The notes: a model not told the origin generated them from the letters alone. Counted from the first letter of the stretch, positions 1-8,328 are shown. The stretch: DNA of 64,000 bases from Bacillus cereus (GCF_025917685.1 NZ_CP089518.1:3969001-4033000); one strand, 5' to 3'. Program-made: numbers and translations.

Positions 1-213
1 CAAAGTACAGCATCAATACCAGTTCTTTTATTAACCGCTTGTATTATGGCAATCGGAATTTATATTCCATTCTCACCACTTGGTGCAGCAATTGGTTTAC
101 AAGCATTACCACTAAGCTACTTCCCTTGGTTAGTAGGAATATTATTAGGTTATGCTTTCTTAACACAATTCCTGAAAAAACTTTATATTAAAAAATTTCA
201 TAGCTGGTTGTAA
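1..213 (+). CDS. mgtA: Mg2+-importing P-type ATPase, C-terminal end (partial)
   Basis: An open frame enters at base 1 and ends at TAA 211-213, giving 70 residues. It contains two hydrophobic segments, a middle section rich in Gly, Ala and Leu, and a basic tail ending FHSWL. This resembles the last two transmembrane helices of MgtA/MgtB P-type ATPases, which import Mg2+ across the cytoplasmic membrane at the expense of ATP. The catalytic DKTGT and nucleotide-binding domains lie outside the window, so the family call rests on this short tail and on the MgtC-family gene that follows in the same direction. Another P2/P3-type cation ATPase is possible. Confidence 0.65.
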   Translation, partial: QSTASIPVLLLTACIMAIGIYIPFSPLGAAIGLQALPLSYFPWLVGILLGYAFLTQFLKKLYIKKFHSWL

Positions 214-215
214 AA

Positions 216-250
216 ATGAGAATGAGTGGGTATTTCTCACTCATTCTTAA
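216..250 (+). terminator. Hairpin after the ATPase gene
   Basis: A 9-bp inverted repeat (GAATGAGTG 220-228, CACTCATTC 238-246) lies just after the ATPase stop. The T-tract is poor on the plus strand, so it may be a weak or leaky terminator allowing some read-through into mgtC. Confidence 0.5.
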
Positions 251-289
251 AAAACATAACACGTACTTATATGTATGGAGGTGACCATG

Positions 290-991
290 ATGGTATGGTA
301 TGACATTGTATTAAGATTATTTATCGCAATTATTGTAGGAGCTTGCATCGGAATGGAAAGACAATGGAGACACCGGATGGCTGGGCTGCGGACAAACGCT
401 CTCGTATCACTTGGTGCCTGTATATTTGTTTTATTATCTGTCATGCTTGATCATGATGCTAGCCCCTCACGTATTGCTGCTCAAGTCGTTAGTGGGATTG
501 GTTTTTTAGGAGGCGGTGTGATTATCCGTGACGGTTTTAGTATTAGAGGTTTAAATACGGCAGCAACTTTATGGTGCGCAGCTGCTGTCGGTACTCTTAC
601 AGGCGCTGGTTTTCTCGTTGCAGCTATATTAGGTGCAGCCGGCGTTTTACTAGCAAATATACTACTTCGCCCAATCGCTCTCTTTATGAATAAAAAATCA
701 AAAGAAGAATCACCTGAACAAACAAACTACTTCCTTTCTCTTACTTGTTCAGAAGAAAATGAAGCACATATTCGTTTTTTACTTATGCATATGGTAAGTA
801 CAGAAGGTCTCGGTTTAAAAGAGTTATATAGTGAAGATGTAGATTCTAATCAAAAAGTCTGTATACAGGCTACATTACATTGCAAGACAAATGCGGCTAT
901 CTTAATTGAAAAAATAGTAAGTAGAATGTTATTAGAATCTGGCGTTACTGCTGCTGGGTGGAAGACCTCTTTAGATTTAGAAGCGAGTTAA
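290..991 (+). CDS. mgtC: MgtC/SapB family membrane protein
   Basis: About 234 residues. The first ~135 residues form several closely packed hydrophobic helices with the family signature GMERQWRHRMAGLRTN near the start and GIGFLGGGVIIRDG around residue 75. The C-terminal ~90 residues are soluble and resemble the ACT-like domain of MgtC. MgtC proteins act in the membrane during Mg2+ limitation or acid stress, often by modulating ATP synthase or partner transporters rather than by carrying Mg2+. Proximity to an Mg2+ ATPase supports this. The open frame begins at 275, but GGAGG at 277-281 lies inside it and is spaced 8 nt from ATG 290 (ATG 287 is also possible), so 290 is chosen. Confidence 0.85.
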   Translation: MVWYDIVLRLFIAIIVGACIGMERQWRHRMAGLRTNALVSLGACIFVLLSVMLDHDASPSRIAAQVVSGIGFLGGGVIIRDGFSIRGLNTAATLWCAAAVGTLTGAGFLVAAILGAAGVLLANILLRPIALFMNKKSKEESPEQTNYFLSLTCSEENEAHIRFLLMHMVSTEGLGLKELYSEDVDSNQKVCIQATLHCKTNAAILIEKIVSRMLLESGVTAAGWKTSLDLEAS

Positions 992-996
992 ATATG

Positions 997-1034
997 AAAG
1001 GTGCCATGATATTTACTGCTTCATGACACCTTCT
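997..1034. terminator. Convergent hairpin between mgtC and dinB
   Basis: An imperfect inverted repeat (AAGGTGCCATGA / TTCATGACACCTT) separates the converging mgtC and dinB genes. T-tails are weak on both strands. Confidence 0.45.
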
Positions 1035-2271
1035 ACATAAACTTATTTTCTAACTTTTGTTGAAACGACTTCTCTTGCTTACGCAATAGTTGACTACCTC
1101 TCTGTAAAAGCGGTGTTCCATACTTATCATTAATTTGATCAATGACAGCAAGTAACGGTTCTTTTTTCGCATCCTCTTCAAATGAAAACAAATCTAATTG
1201 TTTCACCGATTCTGTCTTCCACTCTATTTCAGTAGCTGTAACACCTAGTAAACGAACGGAATCACCGTCCCAATGTTGCTTCCACAAACGGGATGCAGCT
1301 TGAAAAATATCGCATTCTTCCCAAATCGCATTTTTCAATTGCTTACTCCGTGTTACTGTTCGCCTATCATGGTATTTAATCATAATTTGTATATTATAGC
1401 TGACAAGGGTTCGCTTTTGTAACCTTTTACTCACTGACTTTGATAAACGTTCTAACATATCAAGTAATTCTTTCTCTTCATCCATATCCTTTGAAAAGGT
1501 CATCGAATTACCGACACTTTTATGCTGTCCCATTTGACTCGGATCAACTTCCCTATCATCCATACCTTTTGCACGTCTTTGTAAGTCAACACCGTGCTTT
1601 CCAATTTTAGCGCGAATGATATGCTCGTCTCCTCTTGCCAACTGTTCGATTGTCTGTATATGAATATCATTTAATTTTTCAGCTGTTTTCTCACCAATTC
1701 CATGCATGGCTCCAACTGGAAGTGGCCAAATTAATTCTGGAATGTCACGTTTTCGAAGCACAGTAATACCAAGTGGTTTTTTCATATCTGAAGCGGTCTT
1801 TGCTAGAAAAAGATTTGGAGCAATTCCAATACTACACGGAAGCTGTAACTCTGTTAATAACGCTTGTTGAATCATCTTTGCTATTTCAAGAGGCGAACCT
1901 AGTGCATAGCAATCTGTAATATCTAAATACCCTTCATCTATAGAAACTGGTTGTATCTTTTCTGTAAAACGTGAAAGAATTTGAAACATTTGAAATGAGG
2001 CTTCGCGATATAATGTAAAATTAGGACGCCTCACAACTAATTGCGGGCATAATCGCTTTGCTTCCCAAAGGGGCATCGTCGTACGTATTCCATATGCTCT
2101 CGCTTCATAACTACATGTTATGATAATCCCTTTTCTCTCTTTTTCATTCCCGGCAATCGCTAATGGCTTTCCTTGTAATGATGGGTCATGAGCAATTTCA
2201 ACAGATGCGAAAAAACAATTCATATCTACATGTAAAATAACACGACCATTTTTCGGATACATTTCTCGCAT
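1033..2271 (-). CDS. dinB: DNA polymerase IV (Y-family, translesion)
   Basis: About 412 residues. It is an error-prone Y-family polymerase that extends past lesions. Catalytic acidic motifs are visible: HVDMNCFFASVE near residues 14-25 and SIDEGYLD near 100-107. The helix-hairpin-helix region and little finger follow, and a QLDLF clamp-binding motif near residue 362 should tether it to DnaN. The open frame starts at 2289, but the Shine-Dalgarno GGAGG falls inside those codons. The internal ATG at 2271 gives the family's usual length, with 11-nt spacing. A LexA-type box and an extended -10 lie just upstream, indicating SOS control. Confidence 0.93.
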   Translation of the reverse strand: MREMYPKNGRVILHVDMNCFFASVEIAHDPSLQGKPLAIAGNEKERKGIIITCSYEARAYGIRTTMPLWEAKRLCPQLVVRRPNFTLYREASFQMFQILSRFTEKIQPVSIDEGYLDITDCYALGSPLEIAKMIQQALLTELQLPCSIGIAPNLFLAKTASDMKKPLGITVLRKRDIPELIWPLPVGAMHGIGEKTAEKLNDIHIQTIEQLARGDEHIIRAKIGKHGVDLQRRAKGMDDREVDPSQMGQHKSVGNSMTFSKDMDEEKELLDMLERLSKSVSKRLQKRTLVSYNIQIMIKYHDRRTVTRSKQLKNAIWEECDIFQAASRLWKQHWDGDSVRLLGVTATEIEWKTESVKQLDLFSFEEDAKKEPLLAVIDQINDKYGTPLLQRGSQLLRKQEKSFQQKLENKFM

Positions 2272-2289
2272 AATACTCATCTCCTCCAA

Positions 2290-2303
2290 AGAACATCCGT
2301 TCC
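2290..2303 (-). promoter_or_regulatory. LexA (SOS) box before dinB
   Basis: GAACATCCGTTC at 2291-2302 is a perfect GAAC-N4-GTTC palindrome, the core of the Bacillus LexA/DinR operator. It lies 20 nt upstream of the dinB start and just downstream of the -10, where a repressor would block initiation. Confidence 0.75.
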
Positions 2304-2306
2304 TTT

Positions 2307-2316
2307 ATTATATCAA
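2307..2316 (-). promoter_or_regulatory. Extended -10 promoter of dinB
   Basis: On the minus strand TGATATAAT reads as an extended -10 (TG-N-TATAAT; TATAAT at 2307-2312). No good -35 is seen at 17 bp, which fits an extended -10 promoter. Confidence 0.55.
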
Positions 2317-2413
2317 ATTCATGTACAATATAATAATTACTTATTCTTTTTATCCTTATTTTTGCTATACTTAATACGAATGATGGATATTATTGTAAAA
2401 GGAGTGACTTATT

Positions 2414-2614
2414 ATGAAACCAAATAGTAAGCTCAACTATACATTCGTTATTATTATTTTAATTATCTTAATCAATTATTTGCTACTTCCGATGTTCAAT
2501 ATTAATGTGGCTGGACTCCTTCCTCGTTTACTTAGCATCGCAACAACTTATGTACTCCCATGGATTTTCTTATACTGGCTTATCCGTCTTGTGAAAGCAA
2601 TTGAATCAAAATAA
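2414..2614 (+). CDS. Small two-helix membrane protein, function unknown
   Basis: 66 residues with a good Shine-Dalgarno (AAGGAG, 2398-2404). Two hydrophobic segments lie at about residues 9-29 and 38-60, joined by a short loop, with a basic tail. I do not recognise the family. It is divergent from dinB with its own upstream AT-rich region and is followed by a strong convergent terminator, so it is probably monocistronic. Confidence 0.7.
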   Translation: MKPNSKLNYTFVIIILIILINYLLLPMFNINVAGLLPRLLSIATTYVLPWIFLYWLIRLVKAIESK

Positions 2615-2652
2615 AAAAGCGTGTAAATCACAATTGATTTACACGCTTTTTC
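2613..2652. terminator. Bidirectional terminator
   Basis: A near-perfect 17-bp stem (AAAAAGCGTGTAAATCA / TGATTTACACGCTTTTT) with a 4-nt loop and T-runs on both strands, serving the small membrane gene and the convergent peptidase gene. Confidence 0.9.
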
Positions 2653-2659
2653 TAGTTAA

Positions 2660-3778
2660 TTACTTCGCTACTTCTTCAATAATAGCTACGACTAATTCTG
2701 CTGTTTTCGCTAATTCTTCAACAGGAATTTTTTCATTTGTTGTATGAATTTCTTCATAACCAACTGCTAAGTTAACTGTTGGAATACCGTGTCCTGCGAT
2801 TACGTTCGCATCACTTCCGCCACCACTTTGGTGAAGAGAAGGTGTACGGCCAATGTTTTCAGCAGCGCGTTTCGCAACTTCTACAACGTGATCTCCATCA
2901 GCAAACTTAAAACCTGGGTACATAACATTTACTTCAACGTCTGCATGACCACCCATTTCTTTTGCAGTTGTTTCAAATGCTTCTTTCATTTTTGCAACTT
3001 GTGCTTCCATTTTCTCATTGATTAAAGAACGAGCTTCTGCAAAAATTTGAACATGATCGCAAACGATATTTGTTTGTGTGCCACCTTCAAAACGCCCAAT
3101 ATTTGCAGTTGTTTCAGAATCGATACGACCAAGTGGCATCTTTGCAATTGCTTTTGCTGCGATAGTAATTGCAGATACACCTTTTTCCGGTGCTACGCCA
3201 GCGTGCGCTGTTTTCCCACGAATAATCGCATTCACTTTCGCTTGTGTTGGAGCTGCAACAACGATTTCACCAACTTTTCCATCGCTATCTAATGCGTAAC
3301 CATACTTCGCTGTAATACGCTCACGGTCTAACGCTTTTGCACCAATAAGACCAGATTCTTCTCCAACTGTAATAATAAATTCAATTTTACCATGAGGGAT
3401 GTTTTTCTCTTTTAAAACACGAATTGCTTCAAACATTGATGCTAATCCCGCTTTATCATCCGCTCCTAAAATTGTAGTACCATCTGATACGATATATCCA
3501 TCTTTAATAGAAGGCTTAATTCCATTACCAGGAACTACTGTATCCATATGAGAAGTGAAATAAATTGTATCAACACCGTCTTTTGTTGCTGGTAAAGTAC
3601 AAATTAAGTTACCTGCACCATGACCAGTCACGCCCATCGTGTCATCCTCAAATACTTCTACACCTAAAGCAGTAAATTTCTCTGTTAACACTTTGCAAAT
3701 TTCTGCTTCAAATTTTGTTTCAGAATCTACTTGTACTAACTCCATGAATTCATTTACTAAACGTTCTTGATTAATCAT
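2660..3778 (-). CDS. Peptidase T-like M20 metallopeptidase
   Basis: 372 residues, matching the YqjE/PepT-like branch of family M20. These cytoplasmic dinuclear-zinc aminopeptidases release N-terminal residues from small peptides. Visible metal and catalytic motifs are TSHMDTVVPGNG near residue 75, GADDKAGLASM near 105, VGEESGLIGAK near 137, and a C-terminal HTTNE. An insert of about 110 residues forms the lid/dimerisation domain. The ATG at 3778 is preceded by GGAGG (3785-3789). It corresponds to B. subtilis yqjE by order and length, and its exact substrates are not evident from sequence. Confidence 0.88.
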   Translation of the reverse strand: MINQERLVNEFMELVQVDSETKFEAEICKVLTEKFTALGVEVFEDDTMGVTGHGAGNLICTLPATKDGVDTIYFTSHMDTVVPGNGIKPSIKDGYIVSDGTTILGADDKAGLASMFEAIRVLKEKNIPHGKIEFIITVGEESGLIGAKALDRERITAKYGYALDSDGKVGEIVVAAPTQAKVNAIIRGKTAHAGVAPEKGVSAITIAAKAIAKMPLGRIDSETTANIGRFEGGTQTNIVCDHVQIFAEARSLINEKMEAQVAKMKEAFETTAKEMGGHADVEVNVMYPGFKFADGDHVVEVAKRAAENIGRTPSLHQSGGGSDANVIAGHGIPTVNLAVGYEEIHTTNEKIPVEELAKTAELVVAIIEEVAK

Positions 3779-3859
3779 AAGACTGCGCCTCCTGCACTAC
3801 CATTATGTATGTAACAATATTAATTATAACAGAATTTCGCAAAAGTTTCGAAATACAAG

Positions 3860-3902
3860 ACAAAAAACAGATGGTTCATACATCTAGATACCCATCTGCT
3901 TT
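3860..3902 (-). terminator. Terminator of the GNAT gene
   Basis: On the minus strand CAGATGG...CCATCTG is followed by TTTTTTG, directly after the stop of the acetyltransferase gene. Confidence 0.75.
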
Positions 3903-3905
3903 CTA

Positions 3906-4448
3906 TTACTCGTTTAACAACACCCAGCGCATATGATCTTCCCAAACACCATTAACCATTAGCATTTTTCGAGATACACCTTCATATTGAAATCCTATTT
4001 TCGTCACTACTTGTATAGATGCTAAATTTCGTGGCATAATCGGCGCTTCTATACGATGTAAATGAAATTCTTTAAAGGTAACTTGAATTGCTTTTCTAAG
4101 CGCTTCTGTTGTGTAACCTTTATTCAATTCTTCCCTATCTAATTTATAACCAAGTACACAAGATTGATAAATTCCGCGAACAATTAGATTAAATGAAATA
4201 CATCCAATAATTTTTGTATCATCACCCTTCTTAAAAATCCACAGCCTGATGATCTTACCTTCCGCGAACTCTTTTCTATCCTTTTGTAACTTTTTCTTTT
4301 GATAATCTAGCGTGAAAAAATCCTCCGGTCTATACTCTTCCCACGCTTTTAAAAACTCACGATTTTTGTCGTAATATTGAAGAACTTTTTCCGCATACGA
4401 CTCATCAATTTCTCTTAAATGTAAACGCTCTGTTTCGTATATTTTCAT
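3906..4448 (-). CDS. GNAT acetyltransferase, RimJ/RimL type
   Basis: About 180 residues. It starts with the typical TERLHLREI strand and contains the C-terminal acetyl-CoA half YTTEALRKAIQVTF...HRIEAPIMPRNLASIQV, as in RimJ/RimL-like enzymes that acetylate protein N termini or small amines. The substrate cannot be deduced. The open frame begins at 4469, but GGAG sits inside it 8 nt before the ATG at 4448 (ATG 4451 is equally close). Single gene with its own terminator. Confidence 0.85.
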   Translation of the reverse strand: MKIYETERLHLREIDESYAEKVLQYYDKNREFLKAWEEYRPEDFFTLDYQKKKLQKDRKEFAEGKIIRLWIFKKGDDTKIIGCISFNLIVRGIYQSCVLGYKLDREELNKGYTTEALRKAIQVTFKEFHLHRIEAPIMPRNLASIQVVTKIGFQYEGVSRKMLMVNGVWEDHMRWVLLNE

Positions 4449-4639
4449 CATCGTATCTCCATTCTTCATACTTGCATAACAAAAACTAATAATCTACCTT
4501 TTAACATATTCTCTACGTATGCTCAAATTTCCTGTTATATTTTGCAACCCCTTCCCGAATTTTGTCCTTTCTCTCCCCTTGTCCACAATTTCATTTCTCG
4601 TTACAATGAAATTGTACTGATTTGCAAGGAGGTTTAACG

Positions 4640-4732
4640 ATGCATAAAAAAGCTCAAAAAATTATGGTTTATATAATGCTAATTTCTATGCTTGTAACAA
4701 CACTACTTACTGGCGCAAGTATGTTTTGGTAA
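4640..4732 (+). CDS. Prli42-like stressosome-associated miniprotein
   Basis: A 30-residue protein with a strong Shine-Dalgarno (AAGGAGG, 4626-4632) 7 nt before ATG. A short basic start (MHKKAQK) leads into one transmembrane helix with IMLISML, then TTLLTGASMFW. This is the pattern of Prli42, the membrane miniprotein that anchors the stressosome in Listeria and is conserved in Firmicutes. The protein is short enough to be missed by most gene finders. Function is inferred from family resemblance. It is monocistronic, flanked by a clear promoter-distal gap and a terminator. Confidence 0.75.
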   Translation: MHKKAQKIMVYIMLISMLVTTLLTGASMFW

Positions 4733-4760
4733 AAAGGACGATTCACTCGTCCTTTTTTTA
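4733..4760 (+). terminator. Terminator of the Prli42-like gene
   Basis: AAAGGACGA / TCGTCCTTT stem with loop TTCAC and a run of seven Ts, immediately after the stop codon. Confidence 0.9.
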
Positions 4761-4773
4761 CTGTTTACACATA

Positions 4774-4808
4774 CAAAATAGACCATCTCGAAGTCGAGAT
4801 AGTCTACC
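4774..4808 (-). terminator. Terminator of the 79-residue membrane gene
   Basis: On the minus strand AGACTATCTCGA-CT-TCGAGATGGTCT is followed by ATTTTG, just past the stop at 4823. Confidence 0.7.
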
Positions 4809-4822
4809 TTCTAATGAATATT

Positions 4823-5062
4823 TTATTTTATATATAGTACAACTGCTACAATACTAAAGGAAAAAGCCATTACAAGCGCTATTACAAAGCTTGTATATTG
4901 TTTCTGCTGAAATGCCCCAATAACAAAAGTAAGATTGAGTAATGCCATAAATACAATCGCTACAACGTAAGAACATATATTAAAAGTTGCCAATATGAAT
5001 GTAATAACAAATAGAAAACCCACAAAAAACTGCATATAAGAAATTTTCGGATTCAAGTACAT
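4823..5062 (-). CDS. Small membrane protein, function unknown
   Basis: 79 residues from the ATG at 5062, preceded by AAGGGG 8 nt upstream. The frame remains open back to 5119, but that extension runs into a bcr1 repeat. Three hydrophobic segments occupy nearly the whole length (about residues 10-27, 30-48, 55-76). I do not recognise the family. A bcr1 element begins 23 bp upstream of the start codon, so the original promoter has been displaced or replaced. Confidence 0.65.
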   Translation of the reverse strand: MYLNPKISYMQFFVGFLFVITFILATFNICSYVVAIVFMALLNLTFVIGAFQQKQYTSFVIALVMAFSFSIVAVVLYIK

Positions 5063-5084
5063 ATGAGCAACCCCTTTACCTATT

Positions 5085-5238
5085 TTTATCCCGCTATTCG
5101 CGGGCAGTAAGACTCCCACCTCAAAATTTGGCTAGGGCAAAGCAGTTAGGCGAGAGGTCAACTGCCCGTAAATGCCCGATTGGTGTGGGCTAATAATCAG
5201 TGGGTAATAACCTCCCACTGATTAAAGTTTCACTTTAT
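5085..5238 (+). repeat. bcr1 repeat, copy 1 (with TTTAT flanks)
   Basis: A 144-bp element (5090-5233) flanked by TTTAT at 5085-5089 and 5234-5238. It begins CCCGCTATTCGCGGGCAGT and ends GATTAAAGTTTCAC. GGGCAGT near the start pairs with ACTGCCC in the middle, and TCAGTGGG pairs with CCCACTGA near the end, giving two hairpins. It matches the copy at 61055-61199 along its whole length. bcr1 is the known non-coding mobile repeat of the B. cereus group; the identification comes from recalled family features. Confidence 0.9.
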
Positions 5239-5277
5239 CTTTCTATATTTTCATTAACGCATGGTTATGTACACATG

Positions 5278-5838
5278 TCAAGACAACTTATAATAAAAGA
5301 AAAAGCCAACTTTTGTGTCGGCTTTTTCATATGCAATGGCACCTTTTTCTTTTGCTAATTGCTGAAATGATTTTTTAGATTTCACAATCCATACTTTCGT
5401 TCCAATTGGAATACGATCAAATAAATATTCCACATCGTTTTTCTTCATTCTTATACATCCTTGTGAAATATACTTTCCAATTGAACTAGGTTGGTTTGTT
5501 CCATGTATTCCATATTTACTCCCATCAGTTCCTCTTGCATTAAATCCCATCCACCTTGATCCAAGTGGATTTTTTGGTGACCCACCTGGAATATCCTTTG
5601 CAATATAGTACGGATCCTTCGCCTTCATTACAATATCAAAAGTTCCTTCTGGGGTTAATTCATTCGTTTTGCCTGTCGCTACTGGAAAAACCTTTTGGAT
5701 TTTCCCATCGTCAATATAAGCTAATTTATTCGTCGCTTTATTTACAATAATAAAAGGATCTCCGGTACGCGGATTATCACCAAGAGGCCAGATCGGTGAT
5801 AAAGAAAGACATAATATGAAAGAGAGAAGATACGGCAT
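5278..5838 (-). CDS. Secreted L,D-transpeptidase (YkuD family)
   Basis: 186 residues. An N-terminal hydrophobic signal segment (residues 1-20) is followed directly by a YkuD catalytic domain. The conserved motif GIHGTNQPSSIGKYISQGCIRM (shown here as HGTNQ...SQGCIRM, about residues 118-137) contains the active-site Cys and upstream His. Such enzymes make 3-3 cross-links in spore or cell-wall peptidoglycan. No LysM domain is present. The last ~17 codons overlap a terminator-like hairpin (5298-5328), so the C-terminus may have been extended by loss of an earlier stop. Confidence 0.88.
   Translation of the reverse strand: MPYLLSFILCLSLSPIWPLGDNPRTGDPFIIVNKATNKLAYIDDGKIQKVFPVATGKTNELTPEGTFDIVMKAKDPYYIAKDIPGGSPKNPLGSRWMGFNARGTDGSKYGIHGTNQPSSIGKYISQGCIRMKKNDVEYLFDRIPIGTKVWIVKSKKSFQQLAKEKGAIAYEKADTKVGFFFYYKLS
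5298..5330 (-). terminator. Terminator-like hairpin inside the 3' end of the L,D-transpeptidase gene
   Basis: On the minus strand AAAAAGCC...GGCTTTTTC forms a short G+C stem with a T-run, but it lies upstream of the stop codon at 5278. Confidence 0.5.
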
Positions 5839-5854
5839 ATGTAATTCCTACCTT

Positions 5855-6823
5855 CTATATAAGTTCTTTTATATTATCCTTTCCCTTAAAGCGACTTTTA
5901 ATGAGTAAATATTGCTCCATTTCATACACAAGTTGAACAAGTTTCGCACGTATTTCAAATTCTTCTCGCGAGACGGGTAAAGGCATTTCTCTAAATACTT
6001 CTCGCATTTCTTGAAGTTGCCTTAACGAAATAACCCCTGTACTTTCAGGACGAATAGAGTTCCCTATATTTTCAATTACATCTGCAATCATATCGGCTTG
6101 TTCATACGTCCAAGATAGTGACGCAGCTAATGGTATCATGCGCTCCAAAATTTCAAATTGTTGCATGCGCATATCAAAATAACGATAATAATAGTCATCT
6201 TCACGCATAAACTCATTCTCAAGTTTTTTAAATGATAAATCTTTTGCTTCTTTCAGCATCCTTTCTGTTTCAATTAATTCGGCTCCACTCCAATTACTAT
6301 CTCGATTTCGTAAATAAACGACCATTTCAAACAAGATTGTTCTGAAATGCTCTTCTATTTTTTCTTGATACTCTTTCAGTTTATTCTCACTGCTTGGCAT
6401 GTACATGTTTACTAATAAAGCGACGCTAATTCCAATCGTTAATATAGCAATTTCATTACCAACTATAGACCATGTAATTTGCTTTAATGAATACAGATGC
6501 ATAACGATAACCGAACTCGTGACAATGCCTTCTTGAATTTTGCACATAACTGCAGTCGGAATAAAGGTAAGCAGTAATACGCTAATCGCAAGTGGTGTAT
6601 AACCAATCGTTTCAAAAATACAAAACGCAAATACCATTGATAATACACAAGCTAAAAAACGGTGCAACGATACTTGAACGGATTTTCGTTTCGTATTTTG
6701 CACGCATAAAATGACTAAAATACCAGCTGAACTATAAAATTCTAATCCTAATAACTGAGCAATAAAAACTGCCGCCCCCGTTCCAAGCGCTGTTTTCACT
6801 GTACGGTATCCAATTTTAAACAT
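5855..6823 (-). CDS. yqjA: YqjA-type membrane protein (aromatic acid exporter family)
   Basis: 322 residues. The first ~150 are hydrophobic with six probable helices (GTGAAVFIAQLLG; LVILCVQNTKRKSVQ), followed by a long soluble helical C-terminal half rich in Glu and Arg. This matches DUF939/DUF939_C proteins such as B. subtilis YqjA, related to FUSC/aromatic acid exporters. The transported substrate is unknown. It is followed closely by the L,D-transpeptidase gene (17 nt), so the two may be cotranscribed. Confidence 0.82.
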   Translation of the reverse strand: MFKIGYRTVKTALGTGAAVFIAQLLGLEFYSSAGILVILCVQNTKRKSVQVSLHRFLACVLSMVFAFCIFETIGYTPLAISVLLLTFIPTAVMCKIQEGIVTSSVIVMHLYSLKQITWSIVGNEIAILTIGISVALLVNMYMPSSENKLKEYQEKIEEHFRTILFEMVVYLRNRDSNWSGAELIETERMLKEAKDLSFKKLENEFMREDDYYYRYFDMRMQQFEILERMIPLAASLSWTYEQADMIADVIENIGNSIRPESTGVISLRQLQEMREVFREMPLPVSREEFEIRAKLVQLVYEMEQYLLIKSRFKGKDNIKELI

Positions 6824-6864
6824 ATCATTACTCCTATATGTATAAATGTATTTAAAGTTAGTAT

Positions 6865-6896
6865 AAAAAAAGGATGACGCGATGTCATCCTTTTCT
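6865..6896 (-). terminator. Terminator of artPQR
   Basis: On the minus strand AAAAGGATGACATCGCGTCATCCTTTT is a tight hairpin followed by TTT, after the artR stop. Confidence 0.9.
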
Positions 6897-6923
6897 ACTT
6901 ATTATTCACGTAACCTTTACATA

Positions 6924-7646
6924 TTACAATATTTTTTGCAAAAATTCTTTTGCACGGTCACTTTTTGGTGCTGTGAAAAACTCTTCCGGATTGCTATCTT
7001 CTACAAGCTTTCCACCATCTAAAAAGAGAACGCGGTCTGCTACTTCTTTTGCAAATCCCATTTCATGCGTAACGATTGCCATCGTCATTCCTGTCGTAAC
7101 TAATGATTTCATAACTTCTAATACTTCTTTCACCATTTCTGGATCTAGCGCAGATGTCGGTTCATCAAATAGCATAACTTCCGGTTCCATCGCTAATGCT
7201 CTCGCTATTGCTACACGTTGCTTTTGTCCCCCTGAAAGACGATTTGGATATGAATCTTTCTTATCAAGCAGTCCTACTTTATCCAAAAGCTCCTGAGCCT
7301 TTTTCTCAGCCACTTGCTTCGTTACTCCTTTTACATTGATAGGAGCATACGTAATATTTTCTAATACAGTCATATGAGGGAATAAGTGAAAATGTTGAAA
7401 TACCATTCCGACATTTTCACGAACGTGCATAATATTTGTTTTCGGATTCGTTACTTCTTCCGCTCCAATCCAAATGTGACCATTTGTCGGTGCTTCTAGT
7501 ACATTCATACAGCGTAAAAACGTTGACTTTCCAGATCCAGACGGTCCGATAATTGCAACAACTTCTCCTTTTTCAATCGTTGTTGTAATTCCTTTTAATA
7601 CTTCATTTTTTCCAAATGACTTATGAAGGTTTTCAACTTTAATCAC
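6924..7646 (-). CDS. artR: Amino-acid ABC transporter, ATP-binding protein
   Basis: 240 residues, the usual size for polar amino-acid ABC ATPases. Walker [10 protein letters not shown] is near residue 33, the Q-loop [11 protein letters not shown] near 82, the signature [15 protein letters not shown] near 135, and Walker [14 protein letters not shown] near 155. It powers uptake together with the permease and binding protein encoded upstream and overlaps artQ by 8 nt. By order and similarity it corresponds to B. subtilis ArtR (YqiZ), which is reported to import arginine. Cystine or glutamine-type substrates cannot be excluded by sequence alone. Confidence 0.9.
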   Translation of the reverse strand: MIKVENLHKSFGKNEVLKGITTTIEKGEVVAIIGPSGSGKSTFLRCMNVLEAPTNGHIWIGAEEVTNPKTNIMHVRENVGMVFQHFHLFPHMTVLENITYAPINVKGVTKQVAEKKAQELLDKVGLLDKKDSYPNRLSGGQKQRVAIARALAMEPEVMLFDEPTSALDPEMVKEVLEVMKSLVTTGMTMAIVTHEMGFAKEVADRVLFLDGGKLVEDSNPEEFFTAPKSDRAKEFLQKIL

Positions 7647-8298
7647 TTTTCTTCATTCTCCCTTCAATGGCTTTCCCGACTAATGTAAGAATAATTACTA
7701 ATATATAATAAATAAGTCCAACAAACAGTAATGGTTCAAGATATTTAAATGTTTCACCGCCTACAATGTAAGCACGGCGCATTAAATCTGTTGCACCAAT
7801 TACAGTTACTACAGCCGATTCTTTCGTAAGAGTCGCAAATTCATTTACAAGTGCTGGTAAAATATTTTTTAAAGCTTGAGGAAAAATAATATTTCTCATC
7901 ATTTTCCCGTAAGGAATCCCTAAAGCCATAGCTGCTTCTGTTTGTCCTTTATCAACCGCTTGAATGCCGGCACGAATTACTTCTGACATATATGCACCTG
8001 AATTTAAACTAAATGCAAGTACAGCTGCTAAAAAGGCTGGTATCTCATATCCAATCATTTGTGGAACACCGAAATAAATAATCATTAATTGCAATACTAG
8101 CGGTGTACCACGAAATATTGAAGTATATATATCTGCTGCAATATTTAATGCTCGTATTCTAGCAATTTTGCAAAGTGCTAATAACGTCCCTAAAATAAAT
8201 CCTGCTAAAGCTGATGCAGCTACAATTTTCAATGTAACTTCTAAGCCCTTTAATATATATGGTATTGAAGGCGTAATTGCTGAAAAATCTAAATTCAT
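7639..8298 (-). CDS. artQ: Amino-acid ABC transporter, permease
   Basis: About 219 residues with five hydrophobic segments and the permease coupling motif [22 protein letters not shown] (read as EAAMALG...PQA near residues 123-144). It is a HisM/GlnP-type inner-membrane component of an importer for polar amino acids. The frame is open from a GTG at 8316, but the ATG at 8298 has an AGGGG at ~10 nt and starts [16 protein letters not shown], the family norm. It lies in the artP-artQ-artR operon, with a hairpin between artP and artQ that may lower expression of the membrane genes relative to the binding protein. Confidence 0.88.
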   Translation of the reverse strand: MNLDFSAITPSIPYILKGLEVTLKIVAASALAGFILGTLLALCKIARIRALNIAADIYTSIFRGTPLVLQLMIIYFGVPQMIGYEIPAFLAAVLAFSLNSGAYMSEVIRAGIQAVDKGQTEAAMALGIPYGKMMRNIIFPQALKNILPALVNEFATLTKESAVVTVIGATDLMRRAYIVGGETFKYLEPLLFVGLIYYILVIILTLVGKAIEGRMKKSD

Positions 8299-8328
8299 CC
8301 TTTTCATTCCCCTCACAGAAAAGTGAAA

